64,000 nt of DNA, from assembly GCF_042643165.1 (NCBI RefSeq), contig NZ_JBHRSH010000001.1, positions 1,302,001 to 1,366,000 of the forward strand, in the 5' to 3' direction. The position numbers and the translations under genes were made by a program. The notes beneath the pieces were generated by a model. The model did no database searches, was not told where the DNA came from, and was given only the letters and a program-made list of their open reading frames with translations. Numbering within the stretch: the stretch's first letter is position 1; each line of letters starts with the position of its first letter. Positions 52,986 to 61,609 of this stretch are shown piece after piece. This DNA comes from Hyphococcus aureus. Lineage in GTDB: Bacteria > Pseudomonadota > Alphaproteobacteria > Caulobacterales > Parvularculaceae.

Positions 52986-54761
52986 CTACCGGGACTGCTC
53001 GCGAAGCCGCTGATGCCAGCGCGGCAAGAAGACGCCCTCCTCAGGCTCTTCATAAGTCACGGGAATGACCGTTGCGCCGCCTTCATATCCGGCGACAAGC
53101 GGCGCGCCGAGACGGTAAAGATAGCCGCGGATATCAGCGTCCGCCGGCGCTTCGACGCCAAGACCGCCTTGTTCGGGCGGCGCCATCATCGGCGGTTTCA
53201 GTTCCTGAAGCGCGAAATCCATGCGCACATCATAAGTGCGCTCCGCCTGGAAGCGCAGGAAGCGCTGCGCATTGTACCATTGCGACTTAACGGCGTCGTC
53301 CGTGCAGGTTTCAAGTTCGGCGCCGGTCGCGCCCCAGCGCCGTTCAGGACAATGATAAGGATCGAAAGACAGGTCCCAAAGCCGCTCCATCGCGTGGGCG
53401 AGGTTCAGCCGCACCCGCGTCACGTCCGAGCGCCAATAGGTGAAGGTGCAGGCGTTCTTCTCTTCTTCGAAAGCTTCGATCAGATCCGCAGCCAGATCGT
53501 CGCCCTCATAAACGACACCGGGCGCGCCTGCTTCCACATCGTCCACCAGATGCTGAACATTCCGCCGCAGCTCGATGAAGCTGACCTTGAGGCGCGCATC
53601 GCGGGACGGCGTGGAATATTCCTCCCACTCCCCATAGGTGCCAAAAATATTCGGCGGAAGTTTTGGCGGATGCGGCTTCAAATGGACGCGTGATGTGTAG
53701 GCTGCATCAACGGCGACTTTGCGTGACTTCAAGTCACCGCAAATAGTCTCGAGTCCGAACCGTAATTCTTCAACAGGGTTGTAGGCGAAGTCGGGCGCGG
53801 CGAGCTTGCGGCGCACATAGTCGTAATATTTCAGCGTGCGGTCGCGATATCTGAACTCGCCATAATGCCAGATTCCTGACGGGTGGGGCTCGTTGCCGAA
53901 ATATTGCTCCATGGAAAAGTCGGCGATCTCTTCATTTGCCGCCGCACGAAGCCGGCCGCCATGGAGAGAGCCGTCCTGTTCGGTGGTTGCGCCTTCAACG
54001 CGAATGGGCCGCCAGGCTTTCAGGCCGGCGCCAAGGGCCGGTTTCGAGCGCATGAAGTTCGGGCCATAGGCGGTGCGCGTCACCGAATTGTCCGGATGCG
54101 ACGCAACGACGAGAACGCGACCGTCTTCGAGCACGTCGTAGACAATGCCCACATGTCCGTAAATGTCATACGCGAGCACGCCGGGCCGAACCGCGCCGCG
54201 TTCGATCTTCACCGGATAAAAATCGTCAAAGCTCCTGCCGCCGCCCGCGACCGGATCGGTGCGGAACATCGCGGTGGAAACTTCGCCGCCGATGCGCTCG
54301 ATGAACGCCGGCGCGTTAGAAACATGGTTCAAAATCTGGCGGCGGCCGGCGACGACATTGCCTTCAGATGAATAACGCAGATCCTGTCTCGACCGGTCGG
54401 CTGTCCGCATCGCGTTCTGATAGGAAAAAGGCAGGCCGTTTTTCCAGGCGTAATAGGCGCGCAGCACATAGGCCATGTCGGCGCAGTCGCCGGGAAGATG
54501 TGGATCGATATCCGAGCGGTAAGGATTCGCCTCGTCCTTGATGCAGGCGTCGATGGAGGTGCAATTCGACATGCCGATGGCGTGAACGAATGCCGCGTAG
54601 CCCGCCTCATCCGCAGGGGTCCATTCGCTCTTGTAGACTTCCCAGGCTTTGCCGGTGTTGACAGCGTGCGGAATGGCGACGGCCTCCGCCGCGGCGGCGC
54701 CAGCCATTCCCCATCCGGCGGCCACCCCCGCCGCCAGCGCCCATTTCCACAACACGCTCAT
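52986..54761 (-). CDS. Large exported Cys/His-type protein (papain-fold-like)
   Basis: 591 residues from ATG 54761, with a signal peptide (WALAAGVAAGWGMAGAAAAEA). The first ~210 residues contain GDCADMAYVLRAYYAWK with Cys93 and YDIYGHVGIVYDV with His203, the pattern of an NlpC/P60 or transglutaminase-like Cys-His active site, with Asp in VLVVASHPDN as possible third residue. The remaining ~350 residues are a soluble, Trp/Tyr-rich domain with no known motif. It is likely a periplasmic or surface cysteine hydrolase; substrate unknown. I could not place it in a named family. Confidence 0.65.
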   Translation of the reverse strand: MSVLWKWALAAGVAAGWGMAGAAAAEAVAIPHAVNTGKAWEVYKSEWTPADEAGYAAFVHAIGMSNCTSIDACIKDEANPYRSDIDPHLPGDCADMAYVLRAYYAWKNGLPFSYQNAMRTADRSRQDLRYSSEGNVVAGRRQILNHVSNAPAFIERIGGEVSTAMFRTDPVAGGGRSFDDFYPVKIERGAVRPGVLAYDIYGHVGIVYDVLEDGRVLVVASHPDNSVTRTAYGPNFMRSKPALGAGLKAWRPIRVEGATTEQDGSLHGGRLRAAANEEIADFSMEQYFGNEPHPSGIWHYGEFRYRDRTLKYYDYVRRKLAAPDFAYNPVEELRFGLETICGDLKSRKVAVDAAYTSRVHLKPHPPKLPPNIFGTYGEWEEYSTPSRDARLKVSFIELRRNVQHLVDDVEAGAPGVVYEGDDLAADLIEAFEEEKNACTFTYWRSDVTRVRLNLAHAMERLWDLSFDPYHCPERRWGATGAELETCTDDAVKSQWYNAQRFLRFQAERTYDVRMDFALQELKPPMMAPPEQGGLGVEAPADADIRGYLYRLGAPLVAGYEGGATVIPVTYEEPEEGVFLPRWHQRLREQSR

Positions 54762-54976
54762 AAGCCCTTTTAACCCGGGGTTAACCGACTCGGTAGGGGG
54801 GTGGGGTCGGGGAAAATCCGGTTTTCGATAGATTTTTAGCAAGGAAATACGCCTGCACGATCTCAAAAAAGGGCGTATTTTCAATGGGCTAGTGCAAAAA
54901 ATCGGATTTTCAAGTCTGGCGCGACGATCCGCGCGTCACGATCTAAGGCCCACGAGGGGCAAACAGGGAGGCGAAT

Positions 54977-55929
54977 ATGGGTTTTGAATTATTTGTAGCG
55001 GTGCTGGTCGTTCTCGCCGTTTTTTACTGTTCAACACCGTCAAGATCGTGCCGCAGGGATATGAGTTCACGATTGAGCGCTTCGGCCGGTACACCAAGAC
55101 AATCAAGCCGGGCCTGCATGTGCTGGCGCCGTTTATCGACCGCATCGGGCGTCGGATGAACATGATGGAGCAGGTGCTCGACATTCCCGCGCAGGAAGTC
55201 ATCACCCGCGACAACGCGCAGGTCTCAACAGATGCGGTGGCGTTCATTCAGGTCATGGATGCGGCGGCGGCGGCCTATGAGGTGCACAATCTCACACGCG
55301 CCATCTCCAATCTTTCCATGACGAATATCCGTACCGTGATTGGTTCGCTCGATCTTGATGAGGTGCTGTCGAATCGCGACGACATCAATGAAAGACTGCT
55401 GCGCGTTATCGATGCGGCGACGCAGCCCTGGGGTGTGAAGGTGACGCGTGTCGAGATTAAAGATCTTGAACCGCCTGCCGACATTACAGAGGCCATGGCG
55501 CGTCAGATGAAAGCTGAGCGTTTAAAGCGCGCGGAAATCCTGACGGCAGAGGGTGAAAAACAATCCGCCGTGCTGCGCGCCGAAGGTGAAAAGCAGGCGG
55601 CGATTCTGGAGGCGGAGGGCCGCAAAGAAGCGGCGTTCCGGGACGCCGAAGCGCGTGAACGCGAGGCCGAAGCGGAGGCGAATGCAACCCGCATGGTGTC
55701 GGAGGCGATTGCAAAAGGCGATGTGCAGGCGATCAACTACTTCGTCGCGCAGGATTATGTGAAGGCGTTCGAAAAACTCGCCATCTCGCCGCAGCAGAAA
55801 ACCGTAATTGTGCCTGCGGATATGAGCGCGCTGGTCGGCACCATCGCCGGCGTCGGCGCACTGGCCAAGGAAGCGTTCGAGAAAAATGCGCCGCGCCGCA
55901 CGGCCGGCTCAGTTCCGAATACGCAGTAA
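54977..55929 (+). CDS. SPFH/paraslipin (QmcA-like) with a single-base frameshift near the start
   Basis: The protein is a stomatin-type SPFH protein: VKIVPQGYEFTIERFGRYTKTIKPGLHVLAPF, RMNMMEQVLDIPAQEVITRDNAQV, and a long Ala/Glu coiled coil. The N-terminal part MGFELFVAVLVVLAVF (from ATG 54977) and the rest (open from about 55021 in another frame) are separated by a run of six T at 55020-55025; a seventh T would give VFLLFNTVKIVPQG and a normal 317-residue protein. Without a repair, GTG 55048 could give a 293-residue protein lacking the membrane anchor. Cause (homopolymer error, real mutation, or slippage) cannot be told. nfeD follows. Confidence 0.8.
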
Positions 55930-55938
55930 AAGCGTCAA

Positions 55939-55971
55939 CGCCCGCCCCGGCGATCATCGCCGGGGCGGGCG
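55939..55971 (+). repeat. Perfect 16-bp inverted repeat between qmcA-like gene and nfeD
   Basis: CGCCCGCCCCGGCGAT and its exact complement separated by one base. Extremely GC-rich, no U-tract, 10 bases after the SPFH stop and 25 before the nfeD ATG. Likely an mRNA stem that tunes expression between the two genes. Confidence 0.6.
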
Positions 55972-55995
55972 GCCATAAAAGAAAGGGGCGTTGCC

Positions 55996-56466
55996 ATGGA
56001 TAGTCTCATCACATTTCTCAGCGACATGCCGTTCTGGTATTGGTGGGTGCTGGTGCTGGTTTTTCTGGTGATCGAACTGATGACCGGCTCCACCTATTTT
56101 CTGTGGCCTGCGACGGCGGCTCTTGTCGCGGGTTTCTTTGATCTTGGTCCGCTTGACGGCGCGTGGCAGTTGCAACTGATTGTCTTTGCGGTGGTCACGA
56201 TTGCCCTGTCGCTGGTGGCGCCGCCTTATGTGAAGCCGTGGCTGCACAAAAGCCAGGCCGATCACCTGACGCTCAATGAACGCGGCGCGCAGAAAATCGG
56301 CAAGCGCGCCATTGTTGACGCTGACTTTTCAAACGGCGCCGGCAAGGTGCGTTATGGCGACACGCAATGGCTGGCGGAAAGTGAAAACGGTGAGAATTTC
56401 TCCAAAGACGCGGTCGTTGAAATTACGGGCGCCGAAGGAACAAAGCTGTTCGTGAAGGCGGTTTGA
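55996..56466 (+). CDS. NfeD family protein
   Basis: 156 residues. Short NfeD type: hydrophobic segments (FWYWWVLVLVFLVIELMTG, then LQLIVFAVVTIALSLVAPPYV) followed by an OB-like C-terminal domain (IGKRAIVDADFSNGAGKVRYGDTQWLAES). It pairs with paraslipin/QmcA, here directly upstream; the two form membrane microdomain-associated complexes in other bacteria. A terminator follows. Confidence 0.92.
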   Translation: MDSLITFLSDMPFWYWWVLVLVFLVIELMTGSTYFLWPATAALVAGFFDLGPLDGAWQLQLIVFAVVTIALSLVAPPYVKPWLHKSQADHLTLNERGAQKIGKRAIVDADFSNGAGKVRYGDTQWLAESENGENFSKDAVVEITGAEGTKLFVKAV

Positions 56467-56487
56467 AGACAGTTCCGCTTGAAATTG

Positions 56488-56516
56488 AAAGGCGGCCTTG
56501 CTGGCCGCCTTTTTTT
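56488..56516 (+). terminator. Intrinsic terminator after nfeD
   Basis: AAAGGCGGCC / GGCCGCCTTT, 10-bp stem with 5-base loop followed by T-rich TTTTTTA; the T run overlaps the stop of the convergent GNAT gene. Confidence 0.9.
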
Positions 56517-57042
56517 ATTTCACACGCCGCACCAGAATTGATGACGCCAGAACATCCTTCCCGACATGAAGGTCTGGACCAGCGCCGTAATGCGAAAATC
56601 CGTTTTTCTCGTAGAACGCCTTGGCTCTGGGGTTGGAGTCAGAGACGGTGAGCCACATCCATTGGATGTTTTTGTCGACAAGCATTGCGATGGCTTTTTC
56701 AAAAAGCATTTTGCCGAGGCCGGTTCCGTATGCGCTGGCGCTGATATAGATCTGTTTCAATTCCGCTGAAGGTCCATCCATATCAACGGGGCACGGCGCC
56801 CATTTGATCACCAGTAGGCCAGTGGACCTATCTCCAGAGCCGGCGATGACGCACTCATGTTCACCATCCGTCAAAACGCCTGTGGCATGGGCAAGCGTAT
56901 AGTTCGCCGCGCAATAGGAGTTGATGTCTTGGGGTGAATGAAGGTCGTGATAGGCGTCGTTGAAAGTGGATGTCCACAGCCGGACAAGCGTGTCTGCGTC
57001 TGATGGTGTCGCAGATCTTAGCGTGTGTGCAGCTTTCTCCAT
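56515..57042 (-). CDS. GNAT family N-acetyltransferase
   Basis: 175 residues from ATG 57042. Acetyl-CoA binding segment LKQIYISASAYGTGLGKMLFEKAI carries the Q/R-x-x-G-x-G/A-like turn, preceded by TLRSATPSDADTLVRLW at the N-terminus and WLTVSDSNPRAKAFYEKNGFSHYG at the C-terminal end. The acceptor is unknown. It lies 35 bases after the yccF stop on the same strand. The reading frame extends upstream into that gene but no start is credible there. Confidence 0.85.
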   Translation of the reverse strand: MEKAAHTLRSATPSDADTLVRLWTSTFNDAYHDLHSPQDINSYCAANYTLAHATGVLTDGEHECVIAGSGDRSTGLLVIKWAPCPVDMDGPSAELKQIYISASAYGTGLGKMLFEKAIAMLVDKNIQWMWLTVSDSNPRAKAFYEKNGFSHYGAGPDLHVGKDVLASSILVRRVK

Positions 57043-57077
57043 AACGGAAGAAAGCCGCCCACCATCCGGAAAGTCAA

Positions 57078-57536
57078 TCAATAGGCCCGGCGTCTGAACT
57101 CTGAATGCGCGAGCGTCCGTCCGATCGGCCAGAGCGCGAAGCCGGCCAGTTTTAAATGCGCCCAGGCGAAGGGCAGGCCGATGATCGTGATAGCGAGAAA
57201 GAACGCGGCGACCACATGGCCGAGCGCCAGCCACCAGCCGGCGAGCACAAACCAGATGATGTTGCCGAGAAAGCCAAGAGGACCTGTGCCGATTTCCTCG
57301 CCATAAAGAAATTCGCGGTTGATCGGCTTCGCGCCAAACGGCCAGAGCGTGTAGACGCCATTGTCAAAGGCTGCACGCGCCCAAGGCAGGCCGATAATGG
57401 TGATCATCAGGAACAACGCGGCGACGAACCAGCCGAGTGCAGCGACAGCGCCGCCCAGCGCCAGCCAGAGAATGTTCAGGACGAGCGAGAAAACCGACAT
57501 CGAGCTTTCGTCGCGCAGGGGGTGTTCCGGGTACAT
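57078..57536 (-). CDS. YccF-like small membrane protein
   Basis: 152 residues. Two tandem YccF (DUF307) halves, each with a membrane segment and the string ITIIGLPWARAAF (first) and ITIIGLPFAWAHLKLAGFALWPIGR (second). The start MYPEHP at 57536 has GGAG upstream; an internal ATG at MSVFSLVL is possible too. Function unknown; predicted inner-membrane protein. Confidence 0.85.
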   Translation of the reverse strand: MYPEHPLRDESSMSVFSLVLNILWLALGGAVAALGWFVAALFLMITIIGLPWARAAFDNGVYTLWPFGAKPINREFLYGEEIGTGPLGFLGNIIWFVLAGWWLALGHVVAAFFLAITIIGLPFAWAHLKLAGFALWPIGRTLAHSEFRRRAY

Positions 57537-57625
57537 AAGGCGTCTCCTTCTTCAACAAGGATATAGGCCCTGATGCGCGCGGCGCCATGTATTTCACCGC
57601 GTAAATGGCACGACCCGGCGCGTTC

Positions 57626-58048
57626 TCACGCCTTGGTTAACAGCCGGTCAAGCGCTATGCGGTCATATTCTTTGAAAAAAATGATGATGAGCGAGGCGAC
57701 AGCTACTGTGGTCGACGGGAAAAACAGGAGCTTGTTTGTCTCCGGCGTCAACAGATAGAGGCCCAGCGGGTCCGCCAGATATTTCCAGATCGCCGCGGCG
57801 CCGCCGACAAGAACAATCGCCTGAAGCGGGTAGATGACCTTGCGAAGGAAGCCGAGAATGACCAGCGCGCCGAGCGCGATCTGTCCATAGGCGAGGGGCA
57901 TGATCAACGCATCTGCGCTGATCATCCCGCCATAATATTTTTCCGAAAGGCCCACCGCGGTTTGCGGGGTCATGACCCTCAGCACACCCCATATGATCAG
58001 GAGCGCGCCCGTGGTCGCGCGCAAGGCGAGAAGTAGAACAGCTTTCAT
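57626..58048 (-). CDS. DoxX-like four-helix membrane protein
   Basis: 140 residues with four membrane helices: LLLALRATTGALLIIWGVLRV, YGQIALGALVILGFL, AIVLVGGAAAIWKYL and a last one around 108-125. The order and GLSEKYYGG-like loop suggest a DoxX/DoxD-type fold. No catalytic residue. It is divergent from the DUF1287 gene. Confidence 0.65.
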   Translation of the reverse strand: MKAVLLLALRATTGALLIIWGVLRVMTPQTAVGLSEKYYGGMISADALIMPLAYGQIALGALVILGFLRKVIYPLQAIVLVGGAAAIWKYLADPLGLYLLTPETNKLLFFPSTTVAVASLIIIFFKEYDRIALDRLLTKA

Positions 58049-58179
58049 GGCAAACCCCCAATTACAGTCCCTATGGTTGCTTATAGGCGCGGGCGGACCG
58101 CGCCGTCACATCACGTTTCGGCGGGGTCGCCGTGTTGGCGCGCCATTTCTGCGCCGCATTTCCATGCTGAAGTGCTGTC

Positions 58180-58794
58180 ATGAAAGTGATGAGCGCCATA
58201 CTTGCGGCCGGATTTTGCTCATTTGCGGCCGCCTCGGCGCAAGGTGAAGAATTTGGCGCCCGGTTTTCAGCCGCCGCAATTGATCGCACCAGCCACCGCG
58301 TTGTCTACGATCCGGCCTATGTGCGGCTGTCCTATCCCATGGGCGATGTTGCGCCGGATCGCGGCGTTTGCGCCGATGTCGTCGTGCGGGCCCTGCGTGC
58401 GCTCGGAGTCGATTTGCAGCAGCTTGTCCACGAAGATATGCGCGCCAATTTCAGCGCCTATCCAGCCCATTGGGGGCTGACGCGGCCCGATTCCAATATA
58501 GATCACCGGCGCGTGCCCAATCTCGAAACATTCCTGACCCGCAAAGGCGCGCGGCTGGCGCCAAGCGAAGCGCCGGCGGATTATTTGCCGGGCGATATCG
58601 TCGCGTGGAATTTGCGCGGTGATGATGGCTGGCTTCCCCATATTGGCGTCGTGACGGATCGCATCGGTCCCTCCGGCCGCCCCATGGTGGTGCATAATAT
58701 CGGCGCCGGACCGAAGCTTGAGGATGTTCTGTTTGATTGGCCGATGACCGGTCACTATCGTGTGACGAGCGAGTTCATCGAGGCGCACACATAG
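58180..58794 (+). CDS. DUF1287 domain exported protein
   Basis: 204 residues with a signal peptide ending near AASAQG. The DUF1287 core is visible: GVCADVVVRALRALGVDLQQLVHEDM with a catalytic-type Cys, DSNIDHRRVPNLETFL, PGDIVAWNLRGDDGWLPHIGVVTDR with His, and HNIGAGPKLEDVLFDW. The Cys/His pair implies a papain-fold hydrolase, like NlpC/P60 relatives, acting in the periplasm. Substrate unknown. Confidence 0.9.
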   Translation: MKVMSAILAAGFCSFAAASAQGEEFGARFSAAAIDRTSHRVVYDPAYVRLSYPMGDVAPDRGVCADVVVRALRALGVDLQQLVHEDMRANFSAYPAHWGLTRPDSNIDHRRVPNLETFLTRKGARLAPSEAPADYLPGDIVAWNLRGDDGWLPHIGVVTDRIGPSGRPMVVHNIGAGPKLEDVLFDWPMTGHYRVTSEFIEAHT

Positions 58795-58900
58795 GAACGG
58801 TGCAAGTGATTTTCAAGAATTGATCGCCGCAAGAGTTTTCGTAAAGTCGCGTCATCGGCGCTGAGTCTGCGCTGTTTTCACAAAATTGCAGGAGGCGCAG

Positions 58901-59893
58901 ATGCGCAAGGTTCCTTTAGGCCGGTCAGGCCTTGAAGTCTCACGGCTCGGTTTCGGCTGTATGGGACTCGCAGAATTCTATGGCGATCCCTTATCCAACG
59001 CGGAAGCGGAAAAAATTCTTGAAGCCGCCCTCGAGCAGGGGGTGAATTTCTTTGACACGGCCGACATGTATGGATCAGGACGTAATGAAGAACAGCTTTC
59101 AGGGTTTTTGAAAAAGCATCGCGATGATGTTGTGCTGGCGACGAAATTCGCCATTCAGCGCGGCGATGACGGCGGATGGCTCGGGCTTTCGAACGATCCG
59201 GAATATATAAAAGCATCCTGTGACGCGTCATTGAAACGCCTCGGCGTTGATGTGATCGACCTTTACTATATGCATCGGCGCGACAGGGAAGTGCCAATTG
59301 AGGAGTCGGTCGGTGCCATGGCGGATCTCGTCAAGGCGGGTAAGGTGCGCGCCCTCGGGCTTTCCGAAGTCAGCGTCGACACGTTGAAAAAAGCCAACGC
59401 CGTTCATCCGATTGCAGCGGTTCAATCGGAATATTCCATCGTGACCCGCGATATGGAGGCGGAATTCATTCCGGCCTGCCGTGATCTCGGCGTCGCCTTT
59501 GTCGCTTACTCGCCGCTCGGGCGTGGCTTGCTCACTGGCGCCTTTCGCAGCGAGAAAGATTTCAGCGAAACGGATTATCGCATGGTGATGAGCCCGCGTT
59601 TTGCAGACGGCGCGCTTGAGAAAAACCTCTCGCTTGTGGATCAGATTTCTATCATCGCCAAAACGAAAGATGCCGCGCCGGGGCAGATCGCCCTCGCCTG
59701 GCTTCTTTCGAAAGGCGACGACATCATCCCGATCCCGGGAACAAAAATACTCTCGCGCCTTGCAGAAAATCTCGGCGCGCTTGAGGTCAAGCTGACGGAT
59801 GAAGACATTGCGGCGATTGAAAAAGCCGTGCCGCCTGACGCTGTTGTGGGCGCGCGTTATCCGGAGACGACGTCTTCGAGCCTGAACGGCTAG
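58901..59893 (+). CDS. Aldo/keto reductase
   Basis: 330 residues from ATG 58901, with AGGAGG seven bases before; a TTG five codons upstream is less likely. The catalytic tetrad is Asp52 and Tyr57 in FDTADMYGSG, Lys82 in LATKF and His125 in YYMHRRD. NADPH-dependent reduction of carbonyls. C-terminal IAKTKDAAPGQIALAWLLSKGDDIIPIPG is typical. Its stop overlaps the convergent gluQRS stop by four bases. Confidence 0.94.
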   Translation: MRKVPLGRSGLEVSRLGFGCMGLAEFYGDPLSNAEAEKILEAALEQGVNFFDTADMYGSGRNEEQLSGFLKKHRDDVVLATKFAIQRGDDGGWLGLSNDPEYIKASCDASLKRLGVDVIDLYYMHRRDREVPIEESVGAMADLVKAGKVRALGLSEVSVDTLKKANAVHPIAAVQSEYSIVTRDMEAEFIPACRDLGVAFVAYSPLGRGLLTGAFRSEKDFSETDYRMVMSPRFADGALEKNLSLVDQISIIAKTKDAAPGQIALAWLLSKGDDIIPIPGTKILSRLAENLGALEVKLTDEDIAAIEKAVPPDAVVGARYPETTSSSLNG

Positions 59894-60768
59894 GCGTCAG
59901 AAAAACCGAGGCGGGCAATGACGTCGCGCGCCTCGGCGCCGCTTTCGCGTAATGCCTTTAAGGTCGCCGCCTTGTCGCGTTTGGCGAGGCGGCGGCCGCT
60001 TGCGTCCGTCAATAACCGGTGGTGGCGGTATGTCGGCGCCGGATAATCGAAAATCGCTTGCAACAGCCGGTGCAGATGCGCGGCGTGATAGAGGTCTTCT
60101 CCACGGATTACATGGGTGACGCCTTGCAAGGCGTCGTCATGAACGGAAGCCAGATGATAGCTCGTGCCGCTGTCTTTGCGGGCGATGACGACATCGCCGA
60201 AAAGTGACGGGTCCGCCTTGATGGCTCGTTCGCCGTCCGGCGTTTCTTCGATAAAGCAAAGGTCTTCATAAGCGTCGCCGAGAAAGTCTTTCGCGGCGGA
60301 AATGGACAGTCGCCAGGCGTAAGGCGCGCCTTCGTCGAGTAGCGAACGTTCCTCATCAGCCGGCAGCGGCGCGCCGAAATAGGCCGGGCCTTCGGGCCCT
60401 TGCGCTGTCAGATGCGGTGCGCGTGCGATTTCATCGACGATTTCCTTGCGCGTTTTAAAACACCGATAGACGAGATTTTTTTTACGCAGGATGTCGAGCG
60501 CCGACATATAATCATGGAAATGCTCTGATTGGCGGCGCACCGGGGTTTCCCAGTTCAGGCCCAGCCAGGAAAGGTCTTCGTAAATTGCGTTTTCAAATTC
60601 CGGTTTACAGCGCGTCTGGTCGATATCTTCGATGCGTAGGAGAAAACGTCCGTTCGCGTCTTGCGCGGCGCGATGTGCGAGTAGCGCTGAGTAAGCGTGG
60701 CCGAGATGCAAAAGCCCTGTAGGCGAGGGGGCGAAGCGGGTCGTGAACTTGCAGGGTTCGTTTCGCAC
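59890..60768 (-). CDS. gluQ: Glutamyl-Q tRNA(Asp) synthetase
   Basis: 292 residues, half the length of a true GluRS. FAPSPTGLLHLGHAYSALLA has the class I HIGH motif as HLGH (21-24), and GRRLAKRDKAATLKAL is the KMSKS-type loop. GluQRS charges glutamate onto queuosine in tRNA(Asp). Only one cysteine (Cys103, YRCFK) is present where the E. coli enzyme has a CxC zinc pair, so the zinc site seems lost. Cytosolic. Start ATG 60768, four bases after the membrane-protein stop. Confidence 0.9.
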   Translation of the reverse strand: MRNEPCKFTTRFAPSPTGLLHLGHAYSALLAHRAAQDANGRFLLRIEDIDQTRCKPEFENAIYEDLSWLGLNWETPVRRQSEHFHDYMSALDILRKKNLVYRCFKTRKEIVDEIARAPHLTAQGPEGPAYFGAPLPADEERSLLDEGAPYAWRLSISAAKDFLGDAYEDLCFIEETPDGERAIKADPSLFGDVVIARKDSGTSYHLASVHDDALQGVTHVIRGEDLYHAAHLHRLLQAIFDYPAPTYRHHRLLTDASGRRLAKRDKAATLKALRESGAEARDVIARLGFSDA

Positions 60769-60772
60769 ACCT

Positions 60773-61483
60773 TCACCCCGTGGCGGGGCCGTTATGCGGA
60801 GAGAGCTTCGCCGTCAGAAACATCGCATAAGCCGCGATGAGCGCAATCGTGAAGAACTCGCCGCAGTCTTCCAGAAAGACAAGTTGCCATATGCCGGCCA
60901 TGCCGCCCACCGTATCGATAACGGCGCTAAAGAGGCCGATGCATAAAATAAGCGCAGCAATAATCCATGCCGCCTGGCGCGCCGGGGCGACGGCTTTGCG
61001 GGCTGCGAGAAAAAGCGCCGTCAGGAGAATCGCGCCCGCGGCCCCCAGGAATAAGACCTCACCATACTGCTTTGGAAGAAGCCGGGACAAGGGCGCGCCG
61101 AAACCTGCGTCTGCATAATGTTCTCCGACAATCTCATGCAGGCGCAGCGCATTGTCTGCTGTGATATAAACAAGAATAACGGCAATCACCGCATAGGCAG
61201 CATCACGGCTCCGCAGGAAGAGTTTTAAAAATGCGCCTGAAGCGATGAGCAGCAATATATGTTCGGCATATTCCGCATACCCTCCATCTGTAAACAGCAG
61301 CCATTGCTCTGATGCAAGATAGCCCCGCATTTGCAGAAGATGGGCGCCGGAGAAAGCCGCCCAGATAAATAGAAAGACGCCAAGCGAAATCGCGCCTGTG
61401 CGGCGCGCATGCGCACTGGCATGGAGAATGGAGGCGGAAAGCGATGTGAAAAGGGTTTTCAGGTGCATAAGGAGAAAAAACAC
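60773..61483 (-). CDS. Uncharacterised six-helix membrane protein
   Basis: 236 residues with six hydrophobic segments (30-50, 72-92, 98-115, 143-163, 172-193 and 208-230). Charged and His-bearing positions recur in helices (YAEHILLLIASG, LHEIVGEHY), which could bind metal or heme, but no known signature is present. Start ATG 61483; an internal ATG at the sixth codon is also possible. Precedes gluQRS with a four-base gap and may be cotranscribed. Confidence 0.65.
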   Translation of the reverse strand: MFFLLMHLKTLFTSLSASILHASAHARRTGAISLGVFLFIWAAFSGAHLLQMRGYLASEQWLLFTDGGYAEYAEHILLLIASGAFLKLFLRSRDAAYAVIAVILVYITADNALRLHEIVGEHYADAGFGAPLSRLLPKQYGEVLFLGAAGAILLTALFLAARKAVAPARQAAWIIAALILCIGLFSAVIDTVGGMAGIWQLVFLEDCGEFFTIALIAAYAMFLTAKLSPHNGPATG

Positions 61484-61609
61484 AAATAGGTTTATGGGTG
61501 ATATCCGGTTCCTGCATAGTCACGCTCGCCATTCCACGCAATCATCGCTTAAAGGGAGCTTCAATTTGCTGAAGACGCTTGCTATTCTTGCGCCGGAAGG
61601 GCGAGGGGC

